Source: Erysipelotrichales bacterium
Lineage (GTDB): Bacteria > Bacillota_I > Bacilli_A > RF39 > UBA660
Length of the DNA: 40,840 bases
Direction of reading: 5' to 3'
Assembly: GCA_022508565.1 (NCBI GenBank)
Contig: JAFLUY010000010.1
Coordinates: 1 to 40,840, forward strand
Below are positions 1 through 7,278 of this stretch, piece after piece (positions within the stretch are counted from its first letter, which is position 1; every line of letters begins with the position of its first letter). The position numbers and the translations under genes were made by a program. The notes beneath the pieces were generated by a model. That model saw only the letters and a program-made list of their open reading frames with translations. It was not told where the DNA came from and made no database searches.

Positions 1-55
1 AGAGCATTAGCCTTCCAAGCTAAGGGTCGCGAGTTCGAACCTCGTTCATCGCTCT
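1..55 (+). tRNA. tRNA-Gly (TCC), 5' end outside the window
   Basis: The 3' part of a tRNA is visible. The anticodon stem TTAGC/GCTAA closes the loop CTTCCAA, giving anticodon TCC for glycine. A T-arm with loop TTCGAAC follows, then the acceptor 3' strand ATCGCTC and a U discriminator at 55, which fits tRNA-Gly. CCA is not encoded. The D-arm and 5' acceptor strand lie before base 1. First member of the tRNA cluster. Confidence 0.9.
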
Positions 56-234
56 AAATCACTTCAAATAGTCATAATAAGACTTACTTCGACTAAAGCC
101 GAAGCTTCCTTTTAGGAAATTTCGATAATTTTTACTTGTACTTCTTAATTATGAATATTGTAATAACTCTGACTAATCACGTTTGATTCGTGATATTTTT
201 AGATGTCTTGTTAGATATTCTTTTGAAGTGATTT
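56..234 (+). ncRNA. candidate structured RNA closed by a 13-bp helix
   Basis: No reading frame of note occupies this gap between two tRNAs. Bases 56-68 (AAATCACTTCAAA) are perfectly complementary to 222-234, which would close a 179-nt domain. Inside, 79-83 pairs with 205-209 (AAGAC/GTCTT), and three hairpins are seen: 87-91/100-104 (CTTCG/CGAAG), 106-110/114-118 (TTCCT/AGGAA) and 176-181/189-194 (ATCACG/CGTGAT, 7-base loop). I know no matching RNA family. It may be a phage small RNA or a processing scaffold for the tRNA transcript. The strand is assumed from the flanking tRNAs. Confidence 0.4.
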
Positions 235-242
235 TTATTTAA

Positions 243-316
243 GGTCTCATAACTCAACTGGTCAGAGTGCCAGTCTCATAAACTGGGAGTTCAAGGTTCA
301 AGTCCTTGTGGGACCA
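243..316 (+). tRNA. tRNA-Met (CAT)
   Basis: Full cloverleaf: acceptor GGTCTCA pairs with TGGGACC, discriminator A at 316. The anticodon stem CCAGT/ACTGG closes the loop CTCATAA with anticodon CAT. The G1-C72 pair argues against an initiator, which has an unpaired 1-72 position, so this is elongator Met or, if C34 is lysidine-modified, Ile. The sequence alone does not decide. CCA is not encoded. Confidence 0.93.
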
Positions 317-325
317 CAAAAATAT

Positions 326-399
326 AGGGGTGGAGTCTGTCGATATGGACGCTTGATTTGGGATCAAGTATGAAGTGGGTTTAACTCCCATCGCCCCTA
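326..399 (+). tRNA. tRNA-Pro (TGG)
   Basis: Acceptor AGGGGTG (326-332) pairs with CGCCCCT (392-398), discriminator A399. The anticodon stem CTTGA/TCAAG closes the loop TTTGGGA, anticodon TGG with G37 as in proline tRNAs. The T-stem is GTGGG/CCCAT with loop TTTAACT instead of the usual TTC-type loop. Positions 8-9 read GA rather than TA, and the 1-72 pair is A-U rather than the C-G usual in bacterial tRNA-Pro. The gene is therefore divergent, though all four stems form. Confidence 0.85.
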
Positions 400-416
400 C
401 AAAGAATTTTAGTTCG

Positions 417-452
417 AGTTTTATAATTTCGATTATTTTTAATTATAAAACT
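417..452 (+). other. 12-bp hairpin ahead of the homing endonuclease gene
   Basis: AGTTTTATAATT (417-428) is complementary to AATTATAAAACT (441-452), with a 12-base loop. It lies between tRNA-Pro and the endonuclease start at 468. It may end the tRNA transcript or fold over the leader and limit translation of the endonuclease, as seen for T4 homing endonucleases. The role is inferred. Confidence 0.4.
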
Positions 453-467
453 TAATAAAAATATATT

Positions 468-1562
468 ATGATAGAAGAAGAATATTTCAAAAACCCAAAT
501 TATTGTAAACATTGCAATAAAATTTTATCATTTAAACAAAGAAATAATAAATTTTGCTCATGTTCATGTTCTGTATCATTTAATAACAAATTAAGAACAA
601 AAACTGAAGAAGAAAAGAAAATAGCTAAAGATGTAAGAGAATTACCATTACGTGAAGAATATAATAAAAATCCTAGAATATGTAAATGTGGAAATATAAT
701 TCCTTTTGAAAAACGTTTTAATAAATATTGTTCACAATCATGCGGAACAAAATATTCTAATATTGAGCGTGGTTCTAGATCAGAAGAAACAAAAAGAAAA
801 ATTAGTAAAACACTTAAAATTAATTCATCATTTTATAAAATAAATAAATTAAATAAACAACAGACATTATTAAGAAAAGATTCAACTAGAACATTATATG
901 ATGAATTATTAGATAAAAATTATAAATTTATTGATAATATTTGTACAGCATATACAAAAGATTGTGTTGATTTAGGCATAGTTAAAAACATTAATAATTA
1001 TAGATTAAAAGATAGCCAAAAAATAAACACAATAAATTATAAATTAAAAGAATGTATAATATGTGGAAATAAATATTTTGCAAAAATAACTAAAACTGGA
1101 AGACTTGATCATGGCGGTAAAACATGTTGTGATAAATGTCATAAAGAATTGGCTTCTAGAAGAGCCAAAGAATCTGTTAGAAAACGTATGGAAAATGGAA
1201 CATTTCAAGGTTGGAAACCTAGAAATAATCGTAGTTATGCAGAAAAATTTTGGATGAAAGTTTTAGAAAATAATAATATTTCATATATTTCTGAATATCC
1301 TATTGAACGAAAAGGTACACAAAATTATTTTTTAGATTTTTATATAGAGAAAAATGGAAAGAAAATAGATTTAGAAATAGACGGAAAACAACATAAATAT
1401 TCTGATAGATTAGAATTTGATAAAATTAGAGATGAATATTTAGAAAAATTAGGATATATTGTATATAGAATTGACTGGAATAAAATGGATGGTTCAAAAG
1501 AATTATCAGATTTGACTAAAGAAAAAATCGATAAATTTTTAGATTTTTATAATTCACTATAA
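468..1562 (+). CDS. free-standing homing endonuclease, zinc fingers plus Vsr/DUF559-like nuclease domain
   Basis: The protein of 364 residues has three Cys clusters that look like zinc-binding modules: about C13/C16 with C30-C34, C72/C74 with C88/C92, and C196/C199 with C220-C224. Between them, a stretch around 102-118 (SEETKRKISKTLK) resembles NUMOD3 DNA-binding motifs. The C-terminal 100 residues match the very-short-patch-repair PD-(D/E)XK fold: E259, D290 in YFLDFYIE, then E303-x-D-G-K-Q-H309, and RDEYLEKLGYIVYRIDW at 321-337. Such EDxHD-type nucleases act as phage homing enzymes. Its position inside a tRNA cluster, with no intron around it, suggests spread by cutting a neighbouring phage locus. 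Codon use is very AT-rich. Confidence 0.8.
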   Translation: MIEEEYFKNPNYCKHCNKILSFKQRNNKFCSCSCSVSFNNKLRTKTEEEKKIAKDVRELPLREEYNKNPRICKCGNIIPFEKRFNKYCSQSCGTKYSNIERGSRSEETKRKISKTLKINSSFYKINKLNKQQTLLRKDSTRTLYDELLDKNYKFIDNICTAYTKDCVDLGIVKNINNYRLKDSQKINTINYKLKECIICGNKYFAKITKTGRLDHGGKTCCDKCHKELASRRAKESVRKRMENGTFQGWKPRNNRSYAEKFWMKVLENNNISYISEYPIERKGTQNYFLDFYIEKNGKKIDLEIDGKQHKYSDRLEFDKIRDEYLEKLGYIVYRIDWNKMDGSKELSDLTKEKIDKFLDFYNSL

Positions 1563-1569
1563 AAGTTAT

Positions 1570-1642
1570 GCTACTTTAGCTCAGTTGGCAGAGCGTCGGA
1601 CTGTTAATCCGCAGGTCCCTGGTTCGAGCCCAGGAAGTAGCG
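1570..1642 (+). tRNA. tRNA-Asn (GTT)
   Basis: Canonical cloverleaf: acceptor GCTACTT/AAGTAGC, D-arm AGCTCAGTTGGCAGAGC, anticodon stem CGGA/TCCG around CTGTTAA (anticodon GTT), T-arm CCTGG-TTCGAGC-CCAGG, discriminator G1642. CCA is not encoded. It starts eight bases after the endonuclease stop codon. Confidence 0.96.
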
Positions 1643-1650
1643 CTAAAAAT

Positions 1651-1814
1651 CTCCAAACTGTGGTGGAATTGGTATACACTAGTGATCAACCGGAAATCAT
1701 CCCGGAATTACTTTGTCAGATGAAATCCAATCTGGCTGCGAAATTGTTTCGTGAATCGTATAGCATTATTTATGCAAATATCTCTCTTGGTTCAAATCCA
1801 AGCAGTTTTTGGAG
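1651..1814 (+). ncRNA. oversized tRNA-Leu-like RNA
   Basis: The 5' part reads like a leucine tRNA: acceptor-like strand ending AAACTG, then TG and the D-arm GTGGAATTGGTATACAC (1663-1679). The 3' part has a perfect T-arm, CTTGG-TTCAAAT-CCAAG (1786-1802), followed by CAGTTT. Outer bases extend the pairing: CTCCAAACTG (1651-1660) against 1803-1814 with a two-base bulge. At the expected anticodon-stem position, AGTGA (1681-1685) pairs with TTACT (1708-1712), but it closes a 22-base loop holding its own CCGG/CCGG helix. A 73-base region with three hairpins (1717-1734, 1739-1751, 1763-1775) replaces the variable arm. It may be a functional tRNA-like RNA, an interrupted tRNA or a decayed one. No anticodon can be assigned. 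Confidence 0.5.
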
Positions 1815-1831
1815 AATTTTTTAATCCTATG

Positions 1832-1853
1832 AAACTCCTATCACTAGGAGTTT
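1832..1853. terminator. hairpin between the convergent tRNA cluster and capA-like gene
   Basis: AAACTCCTA (1832-1840), loop TCAC, TAGGAGTTT (1845-1853): a 9-bp perfect stem sitting on the stop codon of the minus-strand gene. It could terminate transcription from either side. On the plus strand only four T residues follow before a G run. Confidence 0.55.
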
Positions 1854-2920
1854 TGGGGGATATCTTCAATAACATCTAAATTATTATTGCTTAAGAATTC
1901 TCTAGCTTCATCTCTAAAATCTTTAGCAAACTTATTATTGACATCATCTACCCATTTGATTTCGAAGTTATCTTTTTCATTATTTAGTGAAGTAAATATC
2001 AACCTATATTTTACATCTTCTATATTGACTTTTCCGGAGATATCTTTAATTAGATTCACCTCAACAATCATTCCTCCTTTTGTATCTTTAGCTTTATGAT
2101 AATTTCTTTTCATACAAGATACAAAATTTCCTAATGAATATACTATTAATTTATCATTTTCAAATATTATAGGTTGAATTACATGAGGATGAGTGCCAAT
2201 AATTGCATTTGCTCCAAAATCTAAAATTTGTTTTGCTAATTTCTTTTGTTCTTGTCCAGGAATAAGTTCATGTTCTTTTCCCCAATGAAGACATACAAAT
2301 ATAAATTCTGCTCCTTTTTCTTTAGATTTTTTAATATCCACTTCAATTTGTTTTATATAAATAAAATCTACAATACTATTTACGTATCTTCCGTCATTTG
2401 GTTTTGGATCAGCAGTTTTATATGTATAATTTAAAAAAGCGATTTTAATATTGTTTATTTCTTTAATAAATGGAGTCTTTAAAATCTTTTCGTATGTATC
2501 TTTATAAGTACCAATATGATCTAATCCTCTTTGGTCAAGTGACCATAAAGTCGTCATTATTCCATCTTTGGTTTGATCCTGTGCATGATTGTTAGCAGTT
2601 AGAAATAAATTGAATCCGGCTTTTTCTAATTCATCAAGATAACTTTCAGGAGCCCAAAATATTGGGCGCGATTCCTTTTTAGTAAAATATTCTTGAGAAT
2701 GTATTGGAGTTTCAAGATTTACAACGGAATAATCATGAGACTTAATATATTCAGATATGTTATCATAATATCCTGAAAAATCATAAGTCGAACCATTTTT
2801 AGCCTTTTCTAATTGTTCAGGACGTGCCATTGCATCTCCAACAAACAATATTGAAGCTTTTGAATCGTATTTTATATAAGAATTGGACTGTTCAATAATA
2901 AAATCTTTTAAAGAAATCAT
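1844..2920 (-). CDS. CapA-family metallophosphatase-like protein with capsid-targeting-like N-terminus
   Basis: The 358-residue protein matches the PGA_cap/CapA family, a calcineurin-like fold found in poly-gamma-glutamate synthesis. Visible motifs are GDAM (28-31), NLETP (68-72), TANNH (108-112), LHWGKEHE (211-218) and GTHPHV (242-247), covering the predicted metal ligands. There is no signal peptide or membrane anchor, unlike capsule CapA proteins. The N-terminus MISLKDFIIE matches the tag shared by many genes here, with I-x-E at 8-10. Its start overlaps the stop of the upstream minus-strand gene by four bases (ATGA type), so the two form an operon. A capsid-packaged phosphohydrolase is my inference; the substrate is unknown. 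Confidence 0.85.
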   Translation of the reverse strand: MISLKDFIIEQSNSYIKYDSKASILFVGDAMARPEQLEKAKNGSTYDFSGYYDNISEYIKSHDYSVVNLETPIHSQEYFTKKESRPIFWAPESYLDELEKAGFNLFLTANNHAQDQTKDGIMTTLWSLDQRGLDHIGTYKDTYEKILKTPFIKEINNIKIAFLNYTYKTADPKPNDGRYVNSIVDFIYIKQIEVDIKKSKEKGAEFIFVCLHWGKEHELIPGQEQKKLAKQILDFGANAIIGTHPHVIQPIIFENDKLIVYSLGNFVSCMKRNYHKAKDTKGGMIVEVNLIKDISGKVNIEDVKYRLIFTSLNNEKDNFEIKWVDDVNNKFAKDFRDEAREFLSNNNLDVIEDIPQNS

Positions 2921-4182
2921 TCTTCTAAATCTTCGTATTCTTTTTTAATCTCATCAACTTTTTCGTTTGTTAATGGTTTAATATTATTGATTTCTAAAAA
3001 TTTCTTTATAGTTTCTACTTCAAAGAATTGATTTGGGCCAATATTATATTTTAATATGATATCTCTTTCTGCTTTGGTCATCTTATCGACCATTTTATAT
3101 CCTCTGAAATAATCTACATCTCCAGACCAGCAACCAAGACGATCAGTGTTTATAACAGATCTTTTGCATCTCATTAATTGAGAAAATATAGATTTATCTG
3201 TATAGTCTGAACCTTTTACTAATTTTTTAAGTTTATCAAATGCTTCACAAAAATCGTATTGCAAACAATAATAACATGCAATATACGACATAGCAATTTT
3301 AAAATACGAATTAGGTTTTTGATCATCAATAAGATTAAATGTATTCCAAATAGCTAGTCCTTCATCGAATATATTTTTACCATCTAATCCAAAAACAAAT
3401 AAGAATAATCCTGTCTCGTATCCGTAATATCTTTTTGCAACATGTGATTGAATTTCATGAGCGACTAAAGATTTTATATCCACTTCAGAAAATTTTGCAT
3501 GAGACCTAATTCTAAAAGTTTTTTCTGGATTGACTCCCATACGAGGAAGCATATTAGGTTTTATAACGATTTTCCAATCATAACCAAGCTCATCTAATTT
3601 TTTCTTGATTTCTTCTGCCGCTTCTTTTGCTCCAAGTACTTTTTTATATTTTTCTTCTGTAGGTTCTTTGTATGGATGTTCTTTAATTATTTTTTCTGCT
3701 TCATCTACCAATTCTTTATCAAAACTTAATAGTTTATCAGTAATGTCGGGTTGAAAATCTCTATCATCTAAAGTTTTGAGATAATCAATCTTATTTAATA
3801 TTCCCTCTAAATTATCTATATAAAATTTTGTAAGATAACAATTCAAATTTCTAAATTCTTTAATTAAGGATTTTGTTCTGGTTTCTAAATTATATTCTTT
3901 CCATTTTAATGGTTTATGATTTAATGTAGGATAATATTTTATTCCTTTTTTAATATAATTTAATTCGAATTTTTCCCATTCATCTTCTTTATTCGAAACT
4001 TCACGAACAATAGTTTCATATCGGGCGATAAGCATTAATTTACCGTATTCTAAATCTAATTCAAGAAGTCTTTTCTTGTCTTTATTAGAAAGCTTCAAAT
4101 ATTCATCTTCATAAGATTCTTTAATTAAATCGGATATACTATTTAAATTTCTATCTATGGCAAATTCATTAAAACTTTTCAT
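2917..4182 (-). CDS. DUF1704 (MATCAP/tyrosine carboxypeptidase-like) zinc metallopeptidase, tagged N-terminus
   Basis: Of 421 residues, the C-terminal half carries the HExxxH motif HEIQSH (242-247) in LVAHEIQSHVAKRYYGYETG, followed by DEGLAIWNT (273-281). This pair is the signature of DUF1704 proteins, the family that includes the tubulin carboxypeptidases MATCAP; the downstream Glu (E274) is the expected third zinc ligand. The first 180 residues are helical and Lys/Glu-rich. It starts MKSFNEFAID, a divergent form of the tag with Asp at position 10. It is the first gene of a two-gene minus-strand operon with the CapA-like gene. Phage role unknown; removal of C-terminal residues from a host protein is a guess. 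Confidence 0.75.
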   Translation of the reverse strand: MKSFNEFAIDRNLNSISDLIKESYEDEYLKLSNKDKKRLLELDLEYGKLMLIARYETIVREVSNKEDEWEKFELNYIKKGIKYYPTLNHKPLKWKEYNLETRTKSLIKEFRNLNCYLTKFYIDNLEGILNKIDYLKTLDDRDFQPDITDKLLSFDKELVDEAEKIIKEHPYKEPTEEKYKKVLGAKEAAEEIKKKLDELGYDWKIVIKPNMLPRMGVNPEKTFRIRSHAKFSEVDIKSLVAHEIQSHVAKRYYGYETGLFLFVFGLDGKNIFDEGLAIWNTFNLIDDQKPNSYFKIAMSYIACYYCLQYDFCEAFDKLKKLVKGSDYTDKSIFSQLMRCKRSVINTDRLGCWSGDVDYFRGYKMVDKMTKAERDIILKYNIGPNQFFEVETIKKFLEINNIKPLTNEKVDEIKKEYEDLEE

Positions 4183-4254
4183 AATTATTATAACTAAATT
4201 CTATTACTATATATAAAAATAATTTATGAAAACCTATCTTAATTTATATTACCT

Positions 4255-4285
4255 TTTGAAAAATCTTAAAAATTTACTATCTTTA
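4255..4285 (+). promoter_or_regulatory. TTTG-N19-TATCTTTA promoter
   Basis: TTTG at 4255-4258, exactly 19 bases, then TATCTTTA at 4278-4285, about 25 bases before the topoisomerase start. This fits the Bacteroidetes -33/-7 promoter form. A second candidate -7 box, TATATTTG (4299-4306), lies just before the ATG but has no -33 element at a proper distance. The 128-base gap separates divergent genes. Confidence 0.6.
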
Positions 4286-4310
4286 ATAAGAATTAAAATA
4301 TATTTGTACT

Positions 4311-5675
4311 ATGCAGAAAAGAAATATTACAGATTATCTTAATAAAGAATATAAAGATTATGCTTCATACGTTCTTGAAAATCGAGCCATTCCCTCGGTT
4401 TGCGATGGGTTTAAACCGGCGGCAAGAAAAATTATGAATGCTTCCTTAAAAGGATCTTTAAAAGATGGTAAACTATATAAATTGCTAGTTCTCTCCGGAG
4501 ATACTATGAGACTATCACTCTACTCGCATGGCGACGCAAGCCTCAACAGTAACTGTACTGGACTTGCTCAAAGATGGCATAACAATTTAGTTCCGTTTGA
4601 TGGTGAAGGTCAGTTCGGTACACTTAGAGATCCGAAATCCGTAGGTAGTCCTCGATATCTTTATATCAAGCATAGCAAATATATGGATCTTATATATAAG
4701 ACTGATCAAGACCTTCTTGAATATATATTTGATGAAGGACAATATGTAGAACCCACACATTATTATCCTATTATTCCTACTGTACTTTGCAACATGACAG
4801 AAGGAATTGCTGTTGGTTATGCTTTTCATACAATGGCTTACAATCCTCTTCATATAATCGATGCTTGTTTAGAAGAACTTAATGGAGCAAAGAAATTTGT
4901 TGAGATAAAGCCTTATTTGAATGATCTGAATAACAAGCAGTTTGAACTTCAATCAGATGGTACCTATATTGCGAAAGGAAAATGGAAATTAGATCCGAAA
5001 AAAGATATCATGTCGGTCACCGATATCCCTTATAATATATCTTTTGAGGCATTTGAAAAACTTCTTAATAAATATTGTGATAATGGATATCTTAAAGATT
5101 GGAAAAATTATTCGGAAGGAAACAATATAAAATATGATCTGATATTTCCAAAAAATCAATTAGCAAAAGAAATTAAAAAAGATCGTTCAGGAAATCGCCT
5201 AGCAAATCATTTCAAATTGATTTCAAAAGTTACTCCTGATCTTCTTTGGCTACTTGACGAAAATAATAAATTGAAATTTTTTCAAGACAGATATGCTGTA
5301 GTAAAATATTTCGTAAATTGGAGAAAAACTATATATACTCTTCGCAAAAAGAAACTTGTAAAGATCCTAGAAGAAAAATATAAGAATAATTCTGATTTGG
5401 TAAGGTTTATTGAATTAGTTTGCAAAGGTAAACTTAAGATTCGTAATCGTTCTAAAAAGGATATTACAGAAGATATGAAACAATATAAGCTTCCTTATTC
5501 TTTAGTAACTTCTACTCCAATGTCTAAATGTACTATCGAAGAAAGAGATGCTCTATTGAAAGAAAATGAAAATATTAAAAAGGAACTTGAATATATTAAG
5601 AATACTTCAGAAGTAGATATGTACAAGAATGATTTGGTTAAGCTTCGTAAAGAGATTGAAAAGGATTTTAGATAA
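4311..5675 (+). CDS. type II DNA topoisomerase, DNA-cleaving subunit (T4 gp52-like)
   Basis: The 454-residue protein is a short GyrA/ParC-type subunit close in length to T4 gp52. Seen: the N-terminal AIPSVCDGFKPAARKIM (27-42) typical of the breakage domain, HGDASLNSNCTGLAQ (73-87), and the DNA-cleaving tyrosine Y116 after R115 in GSPRYLYIKHSKY. The NMTEGIAVGYAF stretch also fits the family. There is no C-terminal beta-pinwheel domain, and the end is coiled-coil-like. It would act with an ATPase subunit, not present here, to unlink phage DNA. Its codons are less AT-biased than those of the tagged genes. It lacks the N-terminal tag. Confidence 0.92.
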   Translation: MQKRNITDYLNKEYKDYASYVLENRAIPSVCDGFKPAARKIMNASLKGSLKDGKLYKLLVLSGDTMRLSLYSHGDASLNSNCTGLAQRWHNNLVPFDGEGQFGTLRDPKSVGSPRYLYIKHSKYMDLIYKTDQDLLEYIFDEGQYVEPTHYYPIIPTVLCNMTEGIAVGYAFHTMAYNPLHIIDACLEELNGAKKFVEIKPYLNDLNNKQFELQSDGTYIAKGKWKLDPKKDIMSVTDIPYNISFEAFEKLLNKYCDNGYLKDWKNYSEGNNIKYDLIFPKNQLAKEIKKDRSGNRLANHFKLISKVTPDLLWLLDENNKLKFFQDRYAVVKYFVNWRKTIYTLRKKKLVKILEEKYKNNSDLVRFIELVCKGKLKIRNRSKKDITEDMKQYKLPYSLVTSTPMSKCTIEERDALLKENENIKKELEYIKNTSEVDMYKNDLVKLRKEIEKDFR

Positions 5676-5684
5676 TTTTCATAT

Positions 5685-6641
5685 ATGAAAAGTTTAATTG
5701 AATTTATAAAACAAGAGATTGAAAAAGAAAATGATTTTTTTAAAGATAATCCTTCTAAAGATGGGTTTTTCTATAAAAGATTAAATAATATAGAAAGTTA
5801 TGAAAAATTAAATGATTATATTTTTTCTAAAAAACAATTATATATAAACTCTAATAATAAAGATAGTTTTTATGTAGACTTAAGAAAATTAACTAAAAAA
5901 GAATATAATAAATATATCAATGAGTCTTTATATTCGGCTTCTATAAAAGATTTTATTATAGCACTGGAGAAAAAATATAATAAATCTATAGATGATATAG
6001 AAATAATTGATGGGATAAATGATATTGAAAGGTCTGGCGCAATTAAAATTAAATTTGATAAAAATATATTAAATGATAAAGAATTAATAGAGATTTGTAA
6101 ATATTATAAATATTATATATCTTCAATAAATAAAAATGATATTATATTTGAGCCGGTAAATACAAAAAATATTACACAAATTATCAAAGAAAAATATCAT
6201 AATAAAGTATATCATCTAACTAAAAATGAAAATATAGAATCAATTAAAAAACATGGTTTAATTGTAGCCGGATTTGCAAATTCTAATTATGATGACATTA
6301 TATGGAAAATTTCTATTGAAGAATATAAAAATACTTTTATTAATTTGAAAGATTCAATAAGAAAATCTATAATTAAAAATCTAATATATAGAAATTTTTC
6401 GGAAAGAGTTTTTGTATTTTATACAAATGAAAATATAAATGATACAATTGAAATACTTGGTAAAACAATAGATAAAGGATTTAATCCATCAAACTATTCA
6501 GTAATAGAAATCGATTTGAAAAACCATAAGATTCCATTTTATCATGATTCTATGATGCCTATTAATAATCAAATTAATTATGCTTACTCTACAATAGATA
6601 TTCCTCCAAGTTTAATTTCAAATATAATTAAATTAAAATGA
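5685..6641 (+). CDS. tagged protein with possible ADP-ribosyltransferase-like C-terminal domain
   Basis: The 318-residue protein begins MKSLIEFIKQEIEKE, the shared tag. The C-terminal half has VYHLTKNENIESIKKHGLI (175-193), which resembles the first conserved strand-helix of ADP-ribosyltransferase-fold enzymes such as the DarT/DUF4433 and KptA groups (Y-H-x-T, then an N-x-x-x-I-x-x-x-G-L helix). RVFVFYT (241-247) and NYAYSTIDIPP near the end could be later core strands. I cannot place the catalytic Glu with certainty. T4 packages the ADP-ribosyltransferase Alt in its head by a similar tag, which makes the assignment attractive. The next gene overlaps its stop codon. The rest is extremely Lys/Asn/Ile-rich. 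Confidence 0.5.
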   Translation: MKSLIEFIKQEIEKENDFFKDNPSKDGFFYKRLNNIESYEKLNDYIFSKKQLYINSNNKDSFYVDLRKLTKKEYNKYINESLYSASIKDFIIALEKKYNKSIDDIEIIDGINDIERSGAIKIKFDKNILNDKELIEICKYYKYYISSINKNDIIFEPVNTKNITQIIKEKYHNKVYHLTKNENIESIKKHGLIVAGFANSNYDDIIWKISIEEYKNTFINLKDSIRKSIIKNLIYRNFSERVFVFYTNENINDTIEILGKTIDKGFNPSNYSVIEIDLKNHKIPFYHDSMMPINNQINYAYSTIDIPPSLISNIIKLK

Positions 6642-7258
6642 TAGATTTTGACATTAAGAAAAAATTGAAGTTTGATTCTTCAAAAGATAAAATATTCTTT
6701 ACTTCGGACACTCATTTCGCGCACGAAAACATAATGAAGTATTGCAATCGTCCATTTTCATCTATTGAAGAGCATGATAAAACTCTTATTGAACGATGGA
6801 ACGAGATTATTCCGGAAGATGGCATCGTATTCCATCTAGGAGATTTTGCATTTGCTTCAACTCAATATATAAAAGATATTTTAGAACAATTGAATGGACA
6901 AAAGTATTTAATATTTGGAAACCATGATTGGAAAAGAATGACAAAAGAAATCTGTATTAATTATTTTGAAGATGTTTCCCAACAAATGGTTATACGAATT
7001 GATGATAAAATAATTTATCTAAACCATTTTCCGTTTCTTTGTTATGCTGGTTCTTGGAGAAGAGAGAATTCTTCTTGGCAAATTTTTGGACATGTTCATA
7101 GCGGACCAAATTCAACTTCTGGATTAGATTACAATAGATTGACAAATTTGTTTCCGGCTCAATTCGATTGCGGAGTAGATAATAATAATTATTATCCATA
7201 TTCTTATAATGATATTAAAGAAATAATTGAAAAACAAATGAATTTAAACAATAAATAA
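6638..7258 (+). CDS. calcineurin-like metallophosphoesterase
   Basis: All metal-binding motifs of the family are present in 206 residues: SDTHFAHENI (23-32), HLGDFAF (67-73 region), GNHD (94-97), LNHFP (129-133) and GHVH (151-154). The architecture, with the HENI helix and the RPF loop, resembles small phage and bacterial phosphoesterases of uncertain substrate. The start codon overlaps the upstream stop (ATGA), so it is translationally coupled to the tagged ART-like gene. It does not carry the tag, so it probably acts in the infected cell after expression. Confidence 0.9.
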   Translation: MIDFDIKKKLKFDSSKDKIFFTSDTHFAHENIMKYCNRPFSSIEEHDKTLIERWNEIIPEDGIVFHLGDFAFASTQYIKDILEQLNGQKYLIFGNHDWKRMTKEICINYFEDVSQQMVIRIDDKIIYLNHFPFLCYAGSWRRENSSWQIFGHVHSGPNSTSGLDYNRLTNLFPAQFDCGVDNNNYYPYSYNDIKEIIEKQMNLNNK

Positions 7259-7278
7259 TTTTAAAATATTTTATAAAC

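Noticed and set aside
1651-1814. tmRNA or group I intron as an explanation of the long tRNA-like RNA
   Set aside because: A tmRNA lacks a leucine-type D-arm and has a tag-coding frame, which is not seen. The insertion is far shorter than a group I intron and I found no core pairings of one.
1585-1824. Open frame of 79 codons
   Set aside because: It runs through tRNA-Asn and the tRNA-Leu-like RNA; its codons are explained by those structures.
4587-4853. Minus-strand open frame inside the topoisomerase gene
   Set aside because: A shadow of a well-supported gene; the same holds for the other antisense frames, for example at 15132-15440, 23465-23719, 24812-25126 and 29048-29335.
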